NCBI GenBank assembly: GCA_035691285.1
Contig: DASSJI010000150.1
Coordinates: forward strand, 1-43,323
Length of the DNA: 43,323 bases
Direction: 5' to 3'
DNA from: DATFEN01 sp035691285
Lineage (GTDB): Bacteria > Acidobacteriota > Vicinamibacteria > Fen-336
In this document: positions 36,179 to 43,323 of the stretch, in pieces
How the letters are laid out: each line of letters starts with the position of its first letter
Position numbering within the stretch: the stretch's first letter is position 1
The notes under the pieces: model-generated
The model's database searches: none
The model's input: the letters and a program-made list of their open reading frames with translations, nothing else
Told to the model about the DNA's origin: nothing
Position numbers and translations under genes: made by a program

Positions 36179-37123
36179 ATGAAGCTGATCGTCCAGATCC
36201 CCTGCCTCAACGAAGAAGCGACGCTGCCCGAAACGCTGCGCGCCATCCCCCGGGAGATACCCGGCCTCGAGCGGGTCGAGGTGCTCGTGATCGACGACGG
36301 CTCCTCCGACCGGACCTTCGCCGTGGCTCGCGAGAGCGGCGCCGACCACGTGCTGCGCTTCCCGCGGAGGAAGGGGCTGGCCTACGGCTTCATGGCCGGC
36401 CTCGACGCGTGCCTGCGCCTGGGGGCCGACGTCATTGTGAACACCGACGCCGACAACCAGTACCCGGGCGCCGCGATTCCGCGCCTGATCGCTCCGATCC
36501 TCAGCGGCGAGGCCGACATGGTCGTCGGCGACCGCCAGGTCGGCGGCGTCGCGCACTTCTCGTGGACGAAGCGCCGGCTCCAGGAGCTGGGCTCCTGGGT
36601 GGTGCGCAAGGTGTCCGGCACGAGCGTGCCGGACACCACCAGCGGGTTTCGCGCGCTGAACCGGGAGGCCGCCCTCCGCATCAACATCATCAGCGAGTTC
36701 ACCTACACGCTGGAGTCCATCATCCAGGCGGGCAAGAAGCGCCTGGCGGTCGCGCACCTGCCCATCGAGGCGCAGGAGACGCGCCCCTCGCGGCTGTTCG
36801 CGTCCACCTGGGACTACGTCAAGCGAAGCGCGGCCACCATCCTGCGCATCTACGCGATGTACGAGCCGTTCAAGGTGTTCATCCTGCTGGGCTCGGCGCT
36901 GGTCTTCGGCGGAGCGGCCCTGGGCCTGCGCTACGCGTACTTCTGGTGGCTGGGCGAGGTGCGCGGCCACATCCAGTCGGCGATCCTCTCCGTGCTCCTC
37001 CTGATCCTCGGCTTCCAGACCCTCCAGTGGGGCATCATGGCCGACCTGATCGCCAGCAACCGCAAGCTGCTCGAGGACCTGCTCTACCGCGTGCGCAAGC
37101 TCGAGCTCACGGGCCGTGGCTGA
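36179..37123 (+). CDS. GT2 glycosyltransferase, polyprenyl-phosphate type, with two C-terminal membrane helices
   Basis: 314 aa. GT-A family 2 enzyme of the DPM1/dolichol-phosphate-mannose-synthase-like group: VQIPCLNEEATLPETLR, VIDDGSSDRTF, the DxD metal site VNTDADNQYPG, DTTSGFRALNREA and the acceptor helix. Two C-terminal helices (about residues 235-255 and 267-288) anchor it in the inner membrane. Such enzymes move a sugar from a nucleotide sugar to a lipid carrier. First gene of a tightly packed glycan operon; a TACCGT box lies 12 bases before the ATG. The next gene overlaps it by eight bases. Confidence 0.93.
   Translation: MKLIVQIPCLNEEATLPETLRAIPREIPGLERVEVLVIDDGSSDRTFAVARESGADHVLRFPRRKGLAYGFMAGLDACLRLGADVIVNTDADNQYPGAAIPRLIAPILSGEADMVVGDRQVGGVAHFSWTKRRLQELGSWVVRKVSGTSVPDTTSGFRALNREAALRINIISEFTYTLESIIQAGKKRLAVAHLPIEAQETRPSRLFASTWDYVKRSAATILRIYAMYEPFKVFILLGSALVFGGAALGLRYAYFWWLGEVRGHIQSAILSVLLLILGFQTLQWGIMADLIASNRKLLEDLLYRVRKLELTGRG
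36610..36637. repeat. Perfect 28-bp inverted repeat within a glycosyltransferase gene
   Basis: GGTGTCCGGCACG, two bases, then CGTGCCGGACACC: 13-bp perfect arms inside coding sequence. The core TGCCGGACACC also occurs at 16858-16868 at the edge of the CACAGAG inverted repeat. The encoded residues (KVSGTSVPDTTSG) fit the family, so it may be chance or a repeat tolerated in frame. Confidence 0.6.
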
Positions 37124-37964
37124 GGCGCGCGAGGTCTCCGTCGTCATCCCGGCCTTCGACGAGGAGGAGGGCATCGGAGCCGTCGTCGAGCGCCTCGCCA
37201 GGCTCGGCTTCCACGAGGTGCTCGTCGTCGACGACGGCTCCCGGGACGCAACAGCGGAGCGCGCCGCCAGGGCCGGCGCCCGCGTGGTGCGCCATCCCTA
37301 CAACAAGGGCAACGGCGCCGCGGTCAAGACCGGCGTGCGGGAGGCGGGGGGCGGCGTCGTGCTGCTGATGGACGCGGACGGCCAGCACGATCCGGACGAG
37401 GCCGTGGCGCTCTACGGTCCGGTCGGCGAGTACGACATGGTGATCGGGGCTCGCCGGGCGCGGGACCAGGACGTCGTGCGCGCGCTGGGCAACGGGCTCT
37501 TCACGCTGCTGGCGTCGTGGCTCACGGGCCGGCCGATACCCGATCTGACCTCGGGCTACCGCGCGGCCCGGCGCGATCGCCTGCTCGATGTGCTCCACCT
37601 GCTGCCCAACGGCTTTTCCTACCCCACCACCTCGTGCCTCGCGTTCCTCAAGGCCGGCTGGAGCGTGAGCTTCGTCCCGATCCTGGCGCGCTCCAGGGTC
37701 GGCAAGAGCAAGATCAAGGTGGTGCGCGATGGCGTGCGCTTCATGCTCATCATCTTCAAGATCGTCACCCTCTACAGCCCGCTCAGGGTGTTCTTCCCGA
37801 TCGCTCTCGTCTCGTTCGCGGCCGGCGCCGTGTACGGCGTCTGGAACGTCCTGCACGCGGGCAAGATCCCGATGGGGGCGGCCCTGCTCATCCAGCTCGC
37901 GGTCGTCGTCTTCCTCTTCGGCCTCATCTCCGAGCAGATCGCGGCGGCGCAGGAACGGCGGTGA
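37116..37964 (+). CDS. GT2 glycosyltransferase with two C-terminal membrane helices
   Basis: 282 aa, second polyprenyl-phosphate-type family 2 transferase. Motifs: VVIPAFDEEEGIGAVVERL, VVDDGSRDATAE, the DxD site LMDADGQHDPDE, DLTSGYRAARRDRLLD and two membrane helices near residues 228-248 and 255-275. GTG 37116 overlaps the end of the preceding gene by eight bases. The two enzymes are paralogues of one superfamily but not close copies. Next gene begins in the stop codon (GTGA). Confidence 0.93.
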   Translation: MAEAREVSVVIPAFDEEEGIGAVVERLARLGFHEVLVVDDGSRDATAERAARAGARVVRHPYNKGNGAAVKTGVREAGGGVVLLMDADGQHDPDEAVALYGPVGEYDMVIGARRARDQDVVRALGNGLFTLLASWLTGRPIPDLTSGYRAARRDRLLDVLHLLPNGFSYPTTSCLAFLKAGWSVSFVPILARSRVGKSKIKVVRDGVRFMLIIFKIVTLYSPLRVFFPIALVSFAAGAVYGVWNVLHAGKIPMGAALLIQLAVVVFLFGLISEQIAAAQERR

Positions 37965-40564
37965 AGGAGAGGCTGGCCCTCTTCCTGCTCCTGCTGCTGC
38001 CGCCCGTGGCGCTGGCTCCGGCGTGGGCCACGGGCCACCTGGTGAGCCCGGGGGACGGGGCGGCGCTGCACCTGCCGCTGCGCGCCGCCGTGTGGGACGC
38101 GTACCGCGCCGGCGAGCTGCCCTCGTGGAACGGCGCCATCTTCTCCGGCACGCCGCTCCTCGCCGCGTACCGGCCGGGCGCCCTGTACCCGCCCATGGCG
38201 CTCCTCGCCGCTCTGCCGCCCTTCGAAGCCTTCCAGGCGCTCGTGACCGGCTCCCTGGCCCTGGCCGGTCCGCTGCTCTTCCTCTACGTGCGCCGCCTCG
38301 GCGCGAACGCCGTCGGCGCCTTCGTGGCGGGCATGGGCTTCGCGCTGGGCCCCTATCTCGTCGGCCATCTCGACGACGCGGCGACGGTGATCGCGGCGCC
38401 ACTCCTGCCCCTCGTGCTCCTTGCCGCCGAGGCCCACGTCCGCAAGCGCTCGCTGCGCCGGGCCGCAGGGCTCGCCGCGAGCCTCGCCGCGCTGCTCGTG
38501 GCCGGCTCCCCGGAAGCGGCCCGTGCGGGCCTCGCGCTGCTCGGCGGCCGGCTGTTCGTCGCCCACCTGCCGTTCGAGCGCCCCGGCGGCCCGTCCTGGC
38601 GGCTGTCGGCCCTGGCGCTGGCGCTCGGCTTCTCGGTGGCCGCGCCGCAACTGCTGCCGACGCTCCTGCACGCTCCTGCGGCCGGCCGCACCGTGACGGG
38701 CCTGGCATCGGACCAGACTGCGATCCCCGGCCTGACCGGCCTCGTCCTCCGCTACGTCTCGCACACGCCCGCCCCGGCCTTCGCCCTCGCGGCGTTGCCC
38801 CTGCTGGTCACCGAGACCGCGGTGCGTGTCCTCGGGATCGCCCTCGTGCTGTGCCTGTCGCTGCAGGCGGGCCGCGGCCCGCTGGCGGCGCCGGGGGGGC
38901 TGGCGCTGGTGTTCGACCTCGGCCTCGCGGTCCTGGCGGGCTTGAGCCTGTCCGCCCAGTGGCGGGATCGCCTCACGCCGCGGGGCCACCGGCTGCGCGC
39001 CTACCTGCTGTTCGCGTGCCTGGCGTCGGCCGCGGCGCTGTCAGTGGCAGCCGCGGCGCTCGGTCCGCTGCCCGAGTCGCTGGCCGGCGCAGTGGGCGTC
39101 CTCGCGATCGCGATGATCCTGTACTTCGCCCTGCTGCCACACCCGGACCCGGTGATCGCCGGCGCCTGGCTGATCCCGCTGACCGCGTCCTTCCTGCTCC
39201 AGCCCCACGGTCGCGCCACGCCGGCCGCGGCGGAGAGCAAGGCCCGGCTCCTCGAGGGGACGGTGACGTCGCGCGCCCTCGAGCAGCAGATGGGCGGGCT
39301 GCGCGGCGAACGCATCCTCACGCTCACGCGCCAGCGACCCCGCGACGAGGAGGAGGACGTGGCCTTCTTCGGCCGCGGCGCGCTCCTCGGCCACCGCGGC
39401 GCCAACGGCTACGATCCGCTCGTACCGCTGCGGACACGCCTGCTCTACGACGGCATGAGCGTCGGGGGCCTGCTGCCCGGCGCTTTCTTCCGCAACGACG
39501 CGTCGCGCCTGCTCCGGACCGGCGTGCGCTTGGTGCAGGCCCCGGCCTCGGCCCTGAGGGCCCCGCCCGACGGCTTCGGCTTCGGCGACACGCTGGACCT
39601 GGCCATCGAGCCCGGCGCGCCGCGCTTCGTGCCGACGCCGATCGTGGCCGCCACCGAGGTGCGCCTCGTCTCGTCGCTGGCGGAGGCGGTGGACGTGGAG
39701 CAGGGCGAGGCGGTCGCGCGGATCACGGCCCGCCTGGCGAGCGGCCGCGACATCGATCCCGTGATCGTGCGCGCGGGCGTCGACACCGCGGAGTGGGCCT
39801 ACGACCGCCTCGACGTCAAGCCGGCCGTGCGCCACCAGAGAGCCACGGTCTTCGAGAGCTGGCCGGCCGGCGGGTTTCCAGGGCATCGCTATCAGGCCAT
39901 CCTGCCCCTGCCTGCGCGCTTCCTGGTGGACGGCCTCCGCATCGAGCGCCTCGGCGGCCGCGGGCGCTTCACGATCGCCCGCCTGAGCCTGGTGGACACC
40001 GCCGCCCAGCGCTTCGTGCCCGTGGCGCTGCCAGCCGCGTTCGTGAGCGACACCTCCCGCTTTCGGGAAGTGGCGCAGACGCCGTCGGTCCGGCTCTACG
40101 AGGTCCGGGGCTCTCCGGGCGCCGCCTACGTCGTGCCGCGCCTGCGCGCGCTCGTGGACGACGCGGCGCTCGTCGACGCATGGCGCGATCCGGTCGGCCG
40201 CGGCATCGACCTGCGCGAGGAGGCGCTGGCCACCGAGGCGGATGCCCGCGCTCTCACGCTCCCCGCCGCCGGGCGCCGTGGCCGGGCCACCGTCGCGGCC
40301 AGGAGCGCGAACCGCCTCGAGCTGCGCGCCGAAGGACCCGGCCTGCTGGTCGTGGCCGAGAGCTGGGATCCCGGCTGGCGGGCCGAGACGGACGGCGCGC
40401 CAGCGCGCCTCGTGCGCGTCAACCAGGCGCTCATGGGGACGCCCCTCGCCGCGGGCCTGCACCGGGTGGTGCTGCGCCACGCGCCACGCGGGTTCGACGC
40501 GGGCCTCGCGCTCTGCGCCGGAGCGGCCGCGGCGCTCGTCGGCATGCTGCTCACGCGAGGTTGA
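37961..40564 (+). CDS. YfhO-like large multi-pass membrane protein
   Basis: 867 aa. The N-terminal ~430 residues contain about ten hydrophobic helices, with the GT-C-like opening (LPLRAAVWDAYRAGELPSWN, GTPLLAAYRPGALYPPMAL) seen in YfhO-type proteins. The C-terminal part is a large exposed beta-rich region ending with LVVAESWDPGWRAETDG and LAAGLHRVVLRHAP, the typical YfhO tail, and a last helix. In Firmicutes YfhO is linked to glycosylation of teichoic acids. Here it follows two polyprenyl-phosphate transferases, so it probably uses their lipid-linked sugar outside the membrane. GTG 37961 overlaps the previous stop codon by four bases. Confidence 0.88.
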   Translation: MKERLALFLLLLLPPVALAPAWATGHLVSPGDGAALHLPLRAAVWDAYRAGELPSWNGAIFSGTPLLAAYRPGALYPPMALLAALPPFEAFQALVTGSLALAGPLLFLYVRRLGANAVGAFVAGMGFALGPYLVGHLDDAATVIAAPLLPLVLLAAEAHVRKRSLRRAAGLAASLAALLVAGSPEAARAGLALLGGRLFVAHLPFERPGGPSWRLSALALALGFSVAAPQLLPTLLHAPAAGRTVTGLASDQTAIPGLTGLVLRYVSHTPAPAFALAALPLLVTETAVRVLGIALVLCLSLQAGRGPLAAPGGLALVFDLGLAVLAGLSLSAQWRDRLTPRGHRLRAYLLFACLASAAALSVAAAALGPLPESLAGAVGVLAIAMILYFALLPHPDPVIAGAWLIPLTASFLLQPHGRATPAAAESKARLLEGTVTSRALEQQMGGLRGERILTLTRQRPRDEEEDVAFFGRGALLGHRGANGYDPLVPLRTRLLYDGMSVGGLLPGAFFRNDASRLLRTGVRLVQAPASALRAPPDGFGFGDTLDLAIEPGAPRFVPTPIVAATEVRLVSSLAEAVDVEQGEAVARITARLASGRDIDPVIVRAGVDTAEWAYDRLDVKPAVRHQRATVFESWPAGGFPGHRYQAILPLPARFLVDGLRIERLGGRGRFTIARLSLVDTAAQRFVPVALPAAFVSDTSRFREVAQTPSVRLYEVRGSPGAAYVVPRLRALVDDAALVDAWRDPVGRGIDLREEALATEADARALTLPAAGRRGRATVAARSANRLELRAEGPGLLVVAESWDPGWRAETDGAPARLVRVNQALMGTPLAAGLHRVVLRHAPRGFDAGLALCAGAAAALVGMLLTRG

Positions 40565-40590
40565 CCCTCGAAGAAAGGGCGTGTTAGCGT
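40561..40590 (+). promoter_or_regulatory. Possible internal promoter of the glycan operon
   Basis: TTGACC (40561-40566), 18-bp spacer, TAGCGT (40585-40590). A TTG codon in frame with the next gene lies ten bases further on (40601). Confidence 0.35.
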
Positions 40591-41335
40591 GGCCGCAGCG
40601 TTGAAGCCGAGCCTTTCCATCTTCTTCCCCGCCTACAACGACGTCGGGACCATCGCCAGCCTGGCGCTGCTCGCCCACATGACGGCGCGGCAGATCAGCG
40701 ACGACTACGAGGTCATCGTCGTGAACGACGGCAGCCCCGACCACACCGCGGAGCTGCTCGAGGAGCTGGCGCGCAGCTTCCCATGGCTCAAGGTCGTGCA
40801 CCACGCGAAGAACCGGGGCTACGGCGGCGCGCTCCGCAGCGGCTTCGAGACCGCCTCCAAGGAGCTCGTCTTCTACACCGACGGCGACGCCCAGTACGAT
40901 CCCCGCGAGCTTCTCGAGCTGTTCCGGGCCCTCACTCCCGAGACCGACTTCGTGAACGGCTACAAGATCGGCCGCTCCGATCCCCTGCACCGGATCGTGG
41001 TCGGCCGCCTCTATCACTGGTTCGTGAAGACGATGTTCGGCCTGAGGCTCAGGGACGTGGACTGCGACTTCCGTCTGATGCGCCGCCGCGTCTTCGAGAA
41101 GGTCCGCCTGACTCGCAGCTCGGGCGTCATCTGCGTCGAGCTCATGAAGAAGGTGCAGGACCACGGCTTCCGGATCGCCCAGGTGCCGGTGCACCACTTC
41201 CACCGCTCCTACGGCAAGAGCCAGTTCTTCAACGTTCCGCGAGTGGCTCGAACCCTCGTCGACCTCGCGACGCTCTGGCTCGAGCTCGTGGTGCGCAAGG
41301 CGCACCTGCGCCCGGCGCAGGCCCGGGCGGCTTGA
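40589..41335 (+). CDS. GT2 glycosyltransferase (soluble)
   Basis: 248 aa. GT-A family 2 enzyme without C-terminal membrane helices: LSIFFPAYNDVGTIASLALL, VVNDGSPDHTAE, the DxD site YTDGDAQYDPRE, DVDCDFRLMRRRVFE and VPVHHFHRSYGKSQFF. It resembles the soluble lipid-carrier transferases. The start is uncertain: GTG 40589 is annotated, but the TTG at 40601 lies ten bases after a TAGCGT box and would make the protein four residues shorter. Nothing resembling a ribosome site precedes either. The stop overlaps the next gene's TTG start by four bases. Confidence 0.92.
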   Translation: MAAALKPSLSIFFPAYNDVGTIASLALLAHMTARQISDDYEVIVVNDGSPDHTAELLEELARSFPWLKVVHHAKNRGYGGALRSGFETASKELVFYTDGDAQYDPRELLELFRALTPETDFVNGYKIGRSDPLHRIVVGRLYHWFVKTMFGLRLRDVDCDFRLMRRRVFEKVRLTRSSGVICVELMKKVQDHGFRIAQVPVHHFHRSYGKSQFFNVPRVARTLVDLATLWLELVVRKAHLRPAQARAA

Positions 41336-42324
41336 GCGACCACCGCGACTTCTATCGGGGCCGCCGAGCCCTCGTGACGGGAGGCCTCGGCTTCATCGGC
41401 TCGAACCTCGTCCGCGCCCTGGCCGACCTCGGCGCGCGCGTCACGGCCGTCGACTCGCTGCTTCCCGACTACGGCGGCAACCTCTTCAACCTGGCCGGCT
41501 ACGAGGACAGGGTCCGCATCAACATCGCCGACGTGCGCGGCCACGCCATGGAGTACCTGGTGCAGGGGCAGGAGGTGCTGTTCAACCTGGCGGGCCAGGT
41601 CAGCCACCTCGACTCCATGACCGACCCCTTCACCGACCTCGAGATCAACTGCCGGAGCCAGCTCTGGATCCTGGAGGCGGTGCGCAAGCGGAACCCGGAG
41701 CTCAAGATCGTCTACGCCGGCACGCGCCAGGTCTACGGAAGGCCGCGCTCGCTGCCGGTGGACGAGCACCACCTGCTCACCCCCACCGACGTGAACGGGA
41801 TCAACAAGATCTCGGGGGAGATGTACCACCTCGTCTACCACTCGGTCTATGGCATCCGGGCCTCGTCCCTGCGCCTCACCAACACCTACGGTCCGCGTCA
41901 GCTCATCAAGCACAACCGCCAGGGCTTCATCGGCTGGTTCGTGCGCCAGGCAGCCCTCGGCGAGGAGATCCTGGTCTTCGGGGACGGCCGCCAGAAGCGC
42001 GACTTCGACTACGTGGACGACGTGGTGGACGCCTTCCTCCGGGCGGGGGCCATGGACGCGGCCGACGGCCAGGTGTTCAACCTGGGTGGCGACGAGCCGA
42101 TCGCGCTCCTCGACCTGGGCCGGCTCCTCGTCGAGCTGGCCGGGCGCGGCAGCGTGCGGCTCGTGCCGTTCCCGCCCGAGAGGAAGCGGATCGACATCGG
42201 CGACTTCTACGCCGACGCGTCCAAGATCAAGGCGGCGCTCGGCTGGGCGCCGACCACGAAGCTCGCGGACGGCCTCGCCCGCACGCTCGCCTACTACGGC
42301 GAGCACAAGGAGCGCTACCTGTGA
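41332..42324 (+). CDS. Extended SDR (NAD-dependent epimerase/dehydratase-like) with Asn in place of the catalytic Tyr
   Basis: 330 aa. NAD(P)-binding motif TGGLGFIG (16-23), Asp41 for the adenosine ribose, NLAGQVSHLDSM, YAGTRQVYG (Thr131), TNTYGPRQL and FGDGRQKRDFDYVDDVVDAF. This is an extended-SDR sugar-nucleotide enzyme. The catalytic YxxxK appears as N-G-I-N-K (Asn155, Lys159; codon AAC at 41794), so the usual proton-transfer Tyr is missing. The subfamily may have moved the Tyr or use another residue; Tyr165 (GEMYHL) lies six residues after the Lys. TTG 41332 is the only reasonable start and overlaps the previous stop (TTGA). Product not assignable. Confidence 0.9.
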   Translation: MSDHRDFYRGRRALVTGGLGFIGSNLVRALADLGARVTAVDSLLPDYGGNLFNLAGYEDRVRINIADVRGHAMEYLVQGQEVLFNLAGQVSHLDSMTDPFTDLEINCRSQLWILEAVRKRNPELKIVYAGTRQVYGRPRSLPVDEHHLLTPTDVNGINKISGEMYHLVYHSVYGIRASSLRLTNTYGPRQLIKHNRQGFIGWFVRQAALGEEILVFGDGRQKRDFDYVDDVVDAFLRAGAMDAADGQVFNLGGDEPIALLDLGRLLVELAGRGSVRLVPFPPERKRIDIGDFYADASKIKAALGWAPTTKLADGLARTLAYYGEHKERYL

Positions 42325-43323
42325 GCGCCGAAGCGCGCACGGCCGTCCCCTTCACGGACTTCCGCGCCCACCTCGGGCCGCTGCGCGTCGAGCTCGACGC
42401 CGCGATCGCCCGGGTGCTCGACTCGGGCTGGTTCATCCTGGGCCCGGAGAACGAGGCCTTCGAGCGCGAGCTGGCCGTGGCGTTCGGCGCCAGGGAGGCG
42501 GTGGCCGTGGCCAACGGCACCGAGGCGATCCAGCTCGGCCTCGAGGCGATCGGCGTCGGGCCGGGGGACGACGTGGTCACCTCCTCGCTGTCGGCGGCCT
42601 TCACCGCCCTCGCCATCGAGCGCGCCGGCGCGCGGCCCGTGTTCGCGGACGTCGACGCGGCGACCCTGAACGTGACGGCCGAGACACTCGAGCACGCCCT
42701 CACGCCGCGCACCCGAGCCTTGGTGCCTGTCCACCTCTACGGGCAGCCGGCCGACATGGACGCGATCCTCGACCTCGCCCGTCGCCGCGGCCTGCTGGTC
42801 CTGGAGGACGCCTGCCAGGCCCACGGCGCGACGTGGAGGGGTCGCACGGCCGGCACGCCGTCCGGGCTCGGCGCCCTGAGCTTCTATCCCACGAAGAACC
42901 TGGGCGCGCTCGGCGACGGCGGCGCGCTGCTGGTCGAGGACCCGGAGACCGCGACGCGCCTGCGCCGGCTGCGCAACGGCGGGCAGCGCGACCGCTACCA
43001 TCACGAGCTCCGCGGCATGAACAGTCGCCTCGACGAGATGCAGGCCGCGATCCTGCGCGTGAAGCTGCGGCATCTTCCGCGCTGGAACGCGAGGCGGCGT
43101 GGGCTCGCCGCCCTCTACGACCGGGAGCTCGGGGGCCTCCCTCTCGGGCTGCCGGTCGAGGCATCGGGCGCGCGAGGCGTCCATCATCTCTACGTGGTGC
43201 GGCATCCCGAGCGGGAGCGCGTGACGGCCGGGCTCCGCGAACGCGGCGTCGCGACGCTCGTCCACTACCCGATCCCGCTTCACCTGCAGGCGGCGTTCAC
43301 CCGCCACGGGGGGAAGCCGGGCG
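42321..43323 (+). CDS. DegT/DnrJ/EryC1-family sugar aminotransferase (C-terminus beyond window)
   Basis: First 334 codons only. PLP-dependent aminotransferase of the nucleotide-sugar type: LDSGWFILGPENEAFERELA, VANGTEAIQLGL, VHLYGQPADMDAIL, LEDACQAHGA (Asp contacting the PLP nitrogen) and SFYPTKNLGALGDGG with the PLP lysine Lys192. It transfers an amino group from glutamate to a keto-sugar bound to a nucleotide. GTG 42321 overlaps the stop of the epimerase-like gene (GTGA). Together they suggest synthesis of an amino sugar for the glycan made by the cluster. Confidence 0.95.
   Translation, partial: MSAEARTAVPFTDFRAHLGPLRVELDAAIARVLDSGWFILGPENEAFERELAVAFGAREAVAVANGTEAIQLGLEAIGVGPGDDVVTSSLSAAFTALAIERAGARPVFADVDAATLNVTAETLEHALTPRTRALVPVHLYGQPADMDAILDLARRRGLLVLEDACQAHGATWRGRTAGTPSGLGALSFYPTKNLGALGDGGALLVEDPETATRLRRLRNGGQRDRYHHELRGMNSRLDEMQAAILRVKLRHLPRWNARRRGLAALYDRELGGLPLGLPVEASGARGVHHLYVVRHPERERVTAGLRERGVATLVHYPIPLHLQAAFTRHGGKPG

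Overview
This 43.3 kb window is very GC-rich, gene-dense chromosomal DNA from a Gram-negative (diderm) bacterium. Evidence for an outer membrane: a FadL-type porin, two TonB proteins with ExbB and two ExbD, lipoprotein signal peptides and SecDF-YajC. The mix of TonB proteins with Gly-Val repeats, a HEAT-cyclophilin protein, an MglA-type GTPase, a YtxJ-like protein and many TPR/PilZ proteins is most like Acidobacteriota or a neighbouring uncultured phylum. That placement is inference; no rRNA or tRNA gene is present to test it. No prophage, insertion sequence or CRISPR array was seen.

Layout. 1-8 kb: a truncated amidohydrolase, aconitase (acnA), a DinB/gamma-glutamylcyclotransferase fusion, a small membrane protein, then an HxlR regulator, beta-CASP RNase, YtxJ-like monothiol protein, thioredoxin and a zinc-ribbon protein. 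8-12.3 kb (minus): an MglA-like GTPase fused to a degenerate histidine-kinase module, followed by FadL and a secreted GDSL hydrolase. 12.4-16.8 kb: rpmB, two lipoproteins, and bifunctional relA/spoT with ridA. 16.9-20.5 kb: a long CACAGAG-type inverted repeat, then tonB-exbB-exbD-exbD and a second tonB. 20.5-24.7 kb (minus): tgt-yajC-secD-secF. 24.7-27.4 kb: ddl and a TPR-like protein. 27.4-27.9 kb: a short, strongly bounded transcription unit (consensus promoter, Lys-rich micro-ORF, two hairpins, the second with a T run). 27.8-35 kb (minus): HAD hydrolase without a canonical start codon, HEAT-cyclophilin protein, nth, a GT2-Rossmann fusion, a pseudo-receiver/PilZ protein and a vWA protein. 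35-36 kb: ychF. 36.2-43.3 kb: a translationally coupled glycan operon with three GT2 enzymes, a YfhO-like membrane protein, an extended SDR epimerase with an Asn in place of the catalytic Tyr, and a DegT aminotransferase cut by the window end.

The most unusual items are the GTPase/pseudo-histidine-kinase fusion, the Lys-rich micro-ORF transcript, the DinB-GGCT fusion, the HAD gene lacking an ATG/GTG/TTG start, and a recurrent spacing (9-10 nt) between TANNNT boxes and start codons that lack a Shine-Dalgarno, which suggests widespread leaderless transcription.
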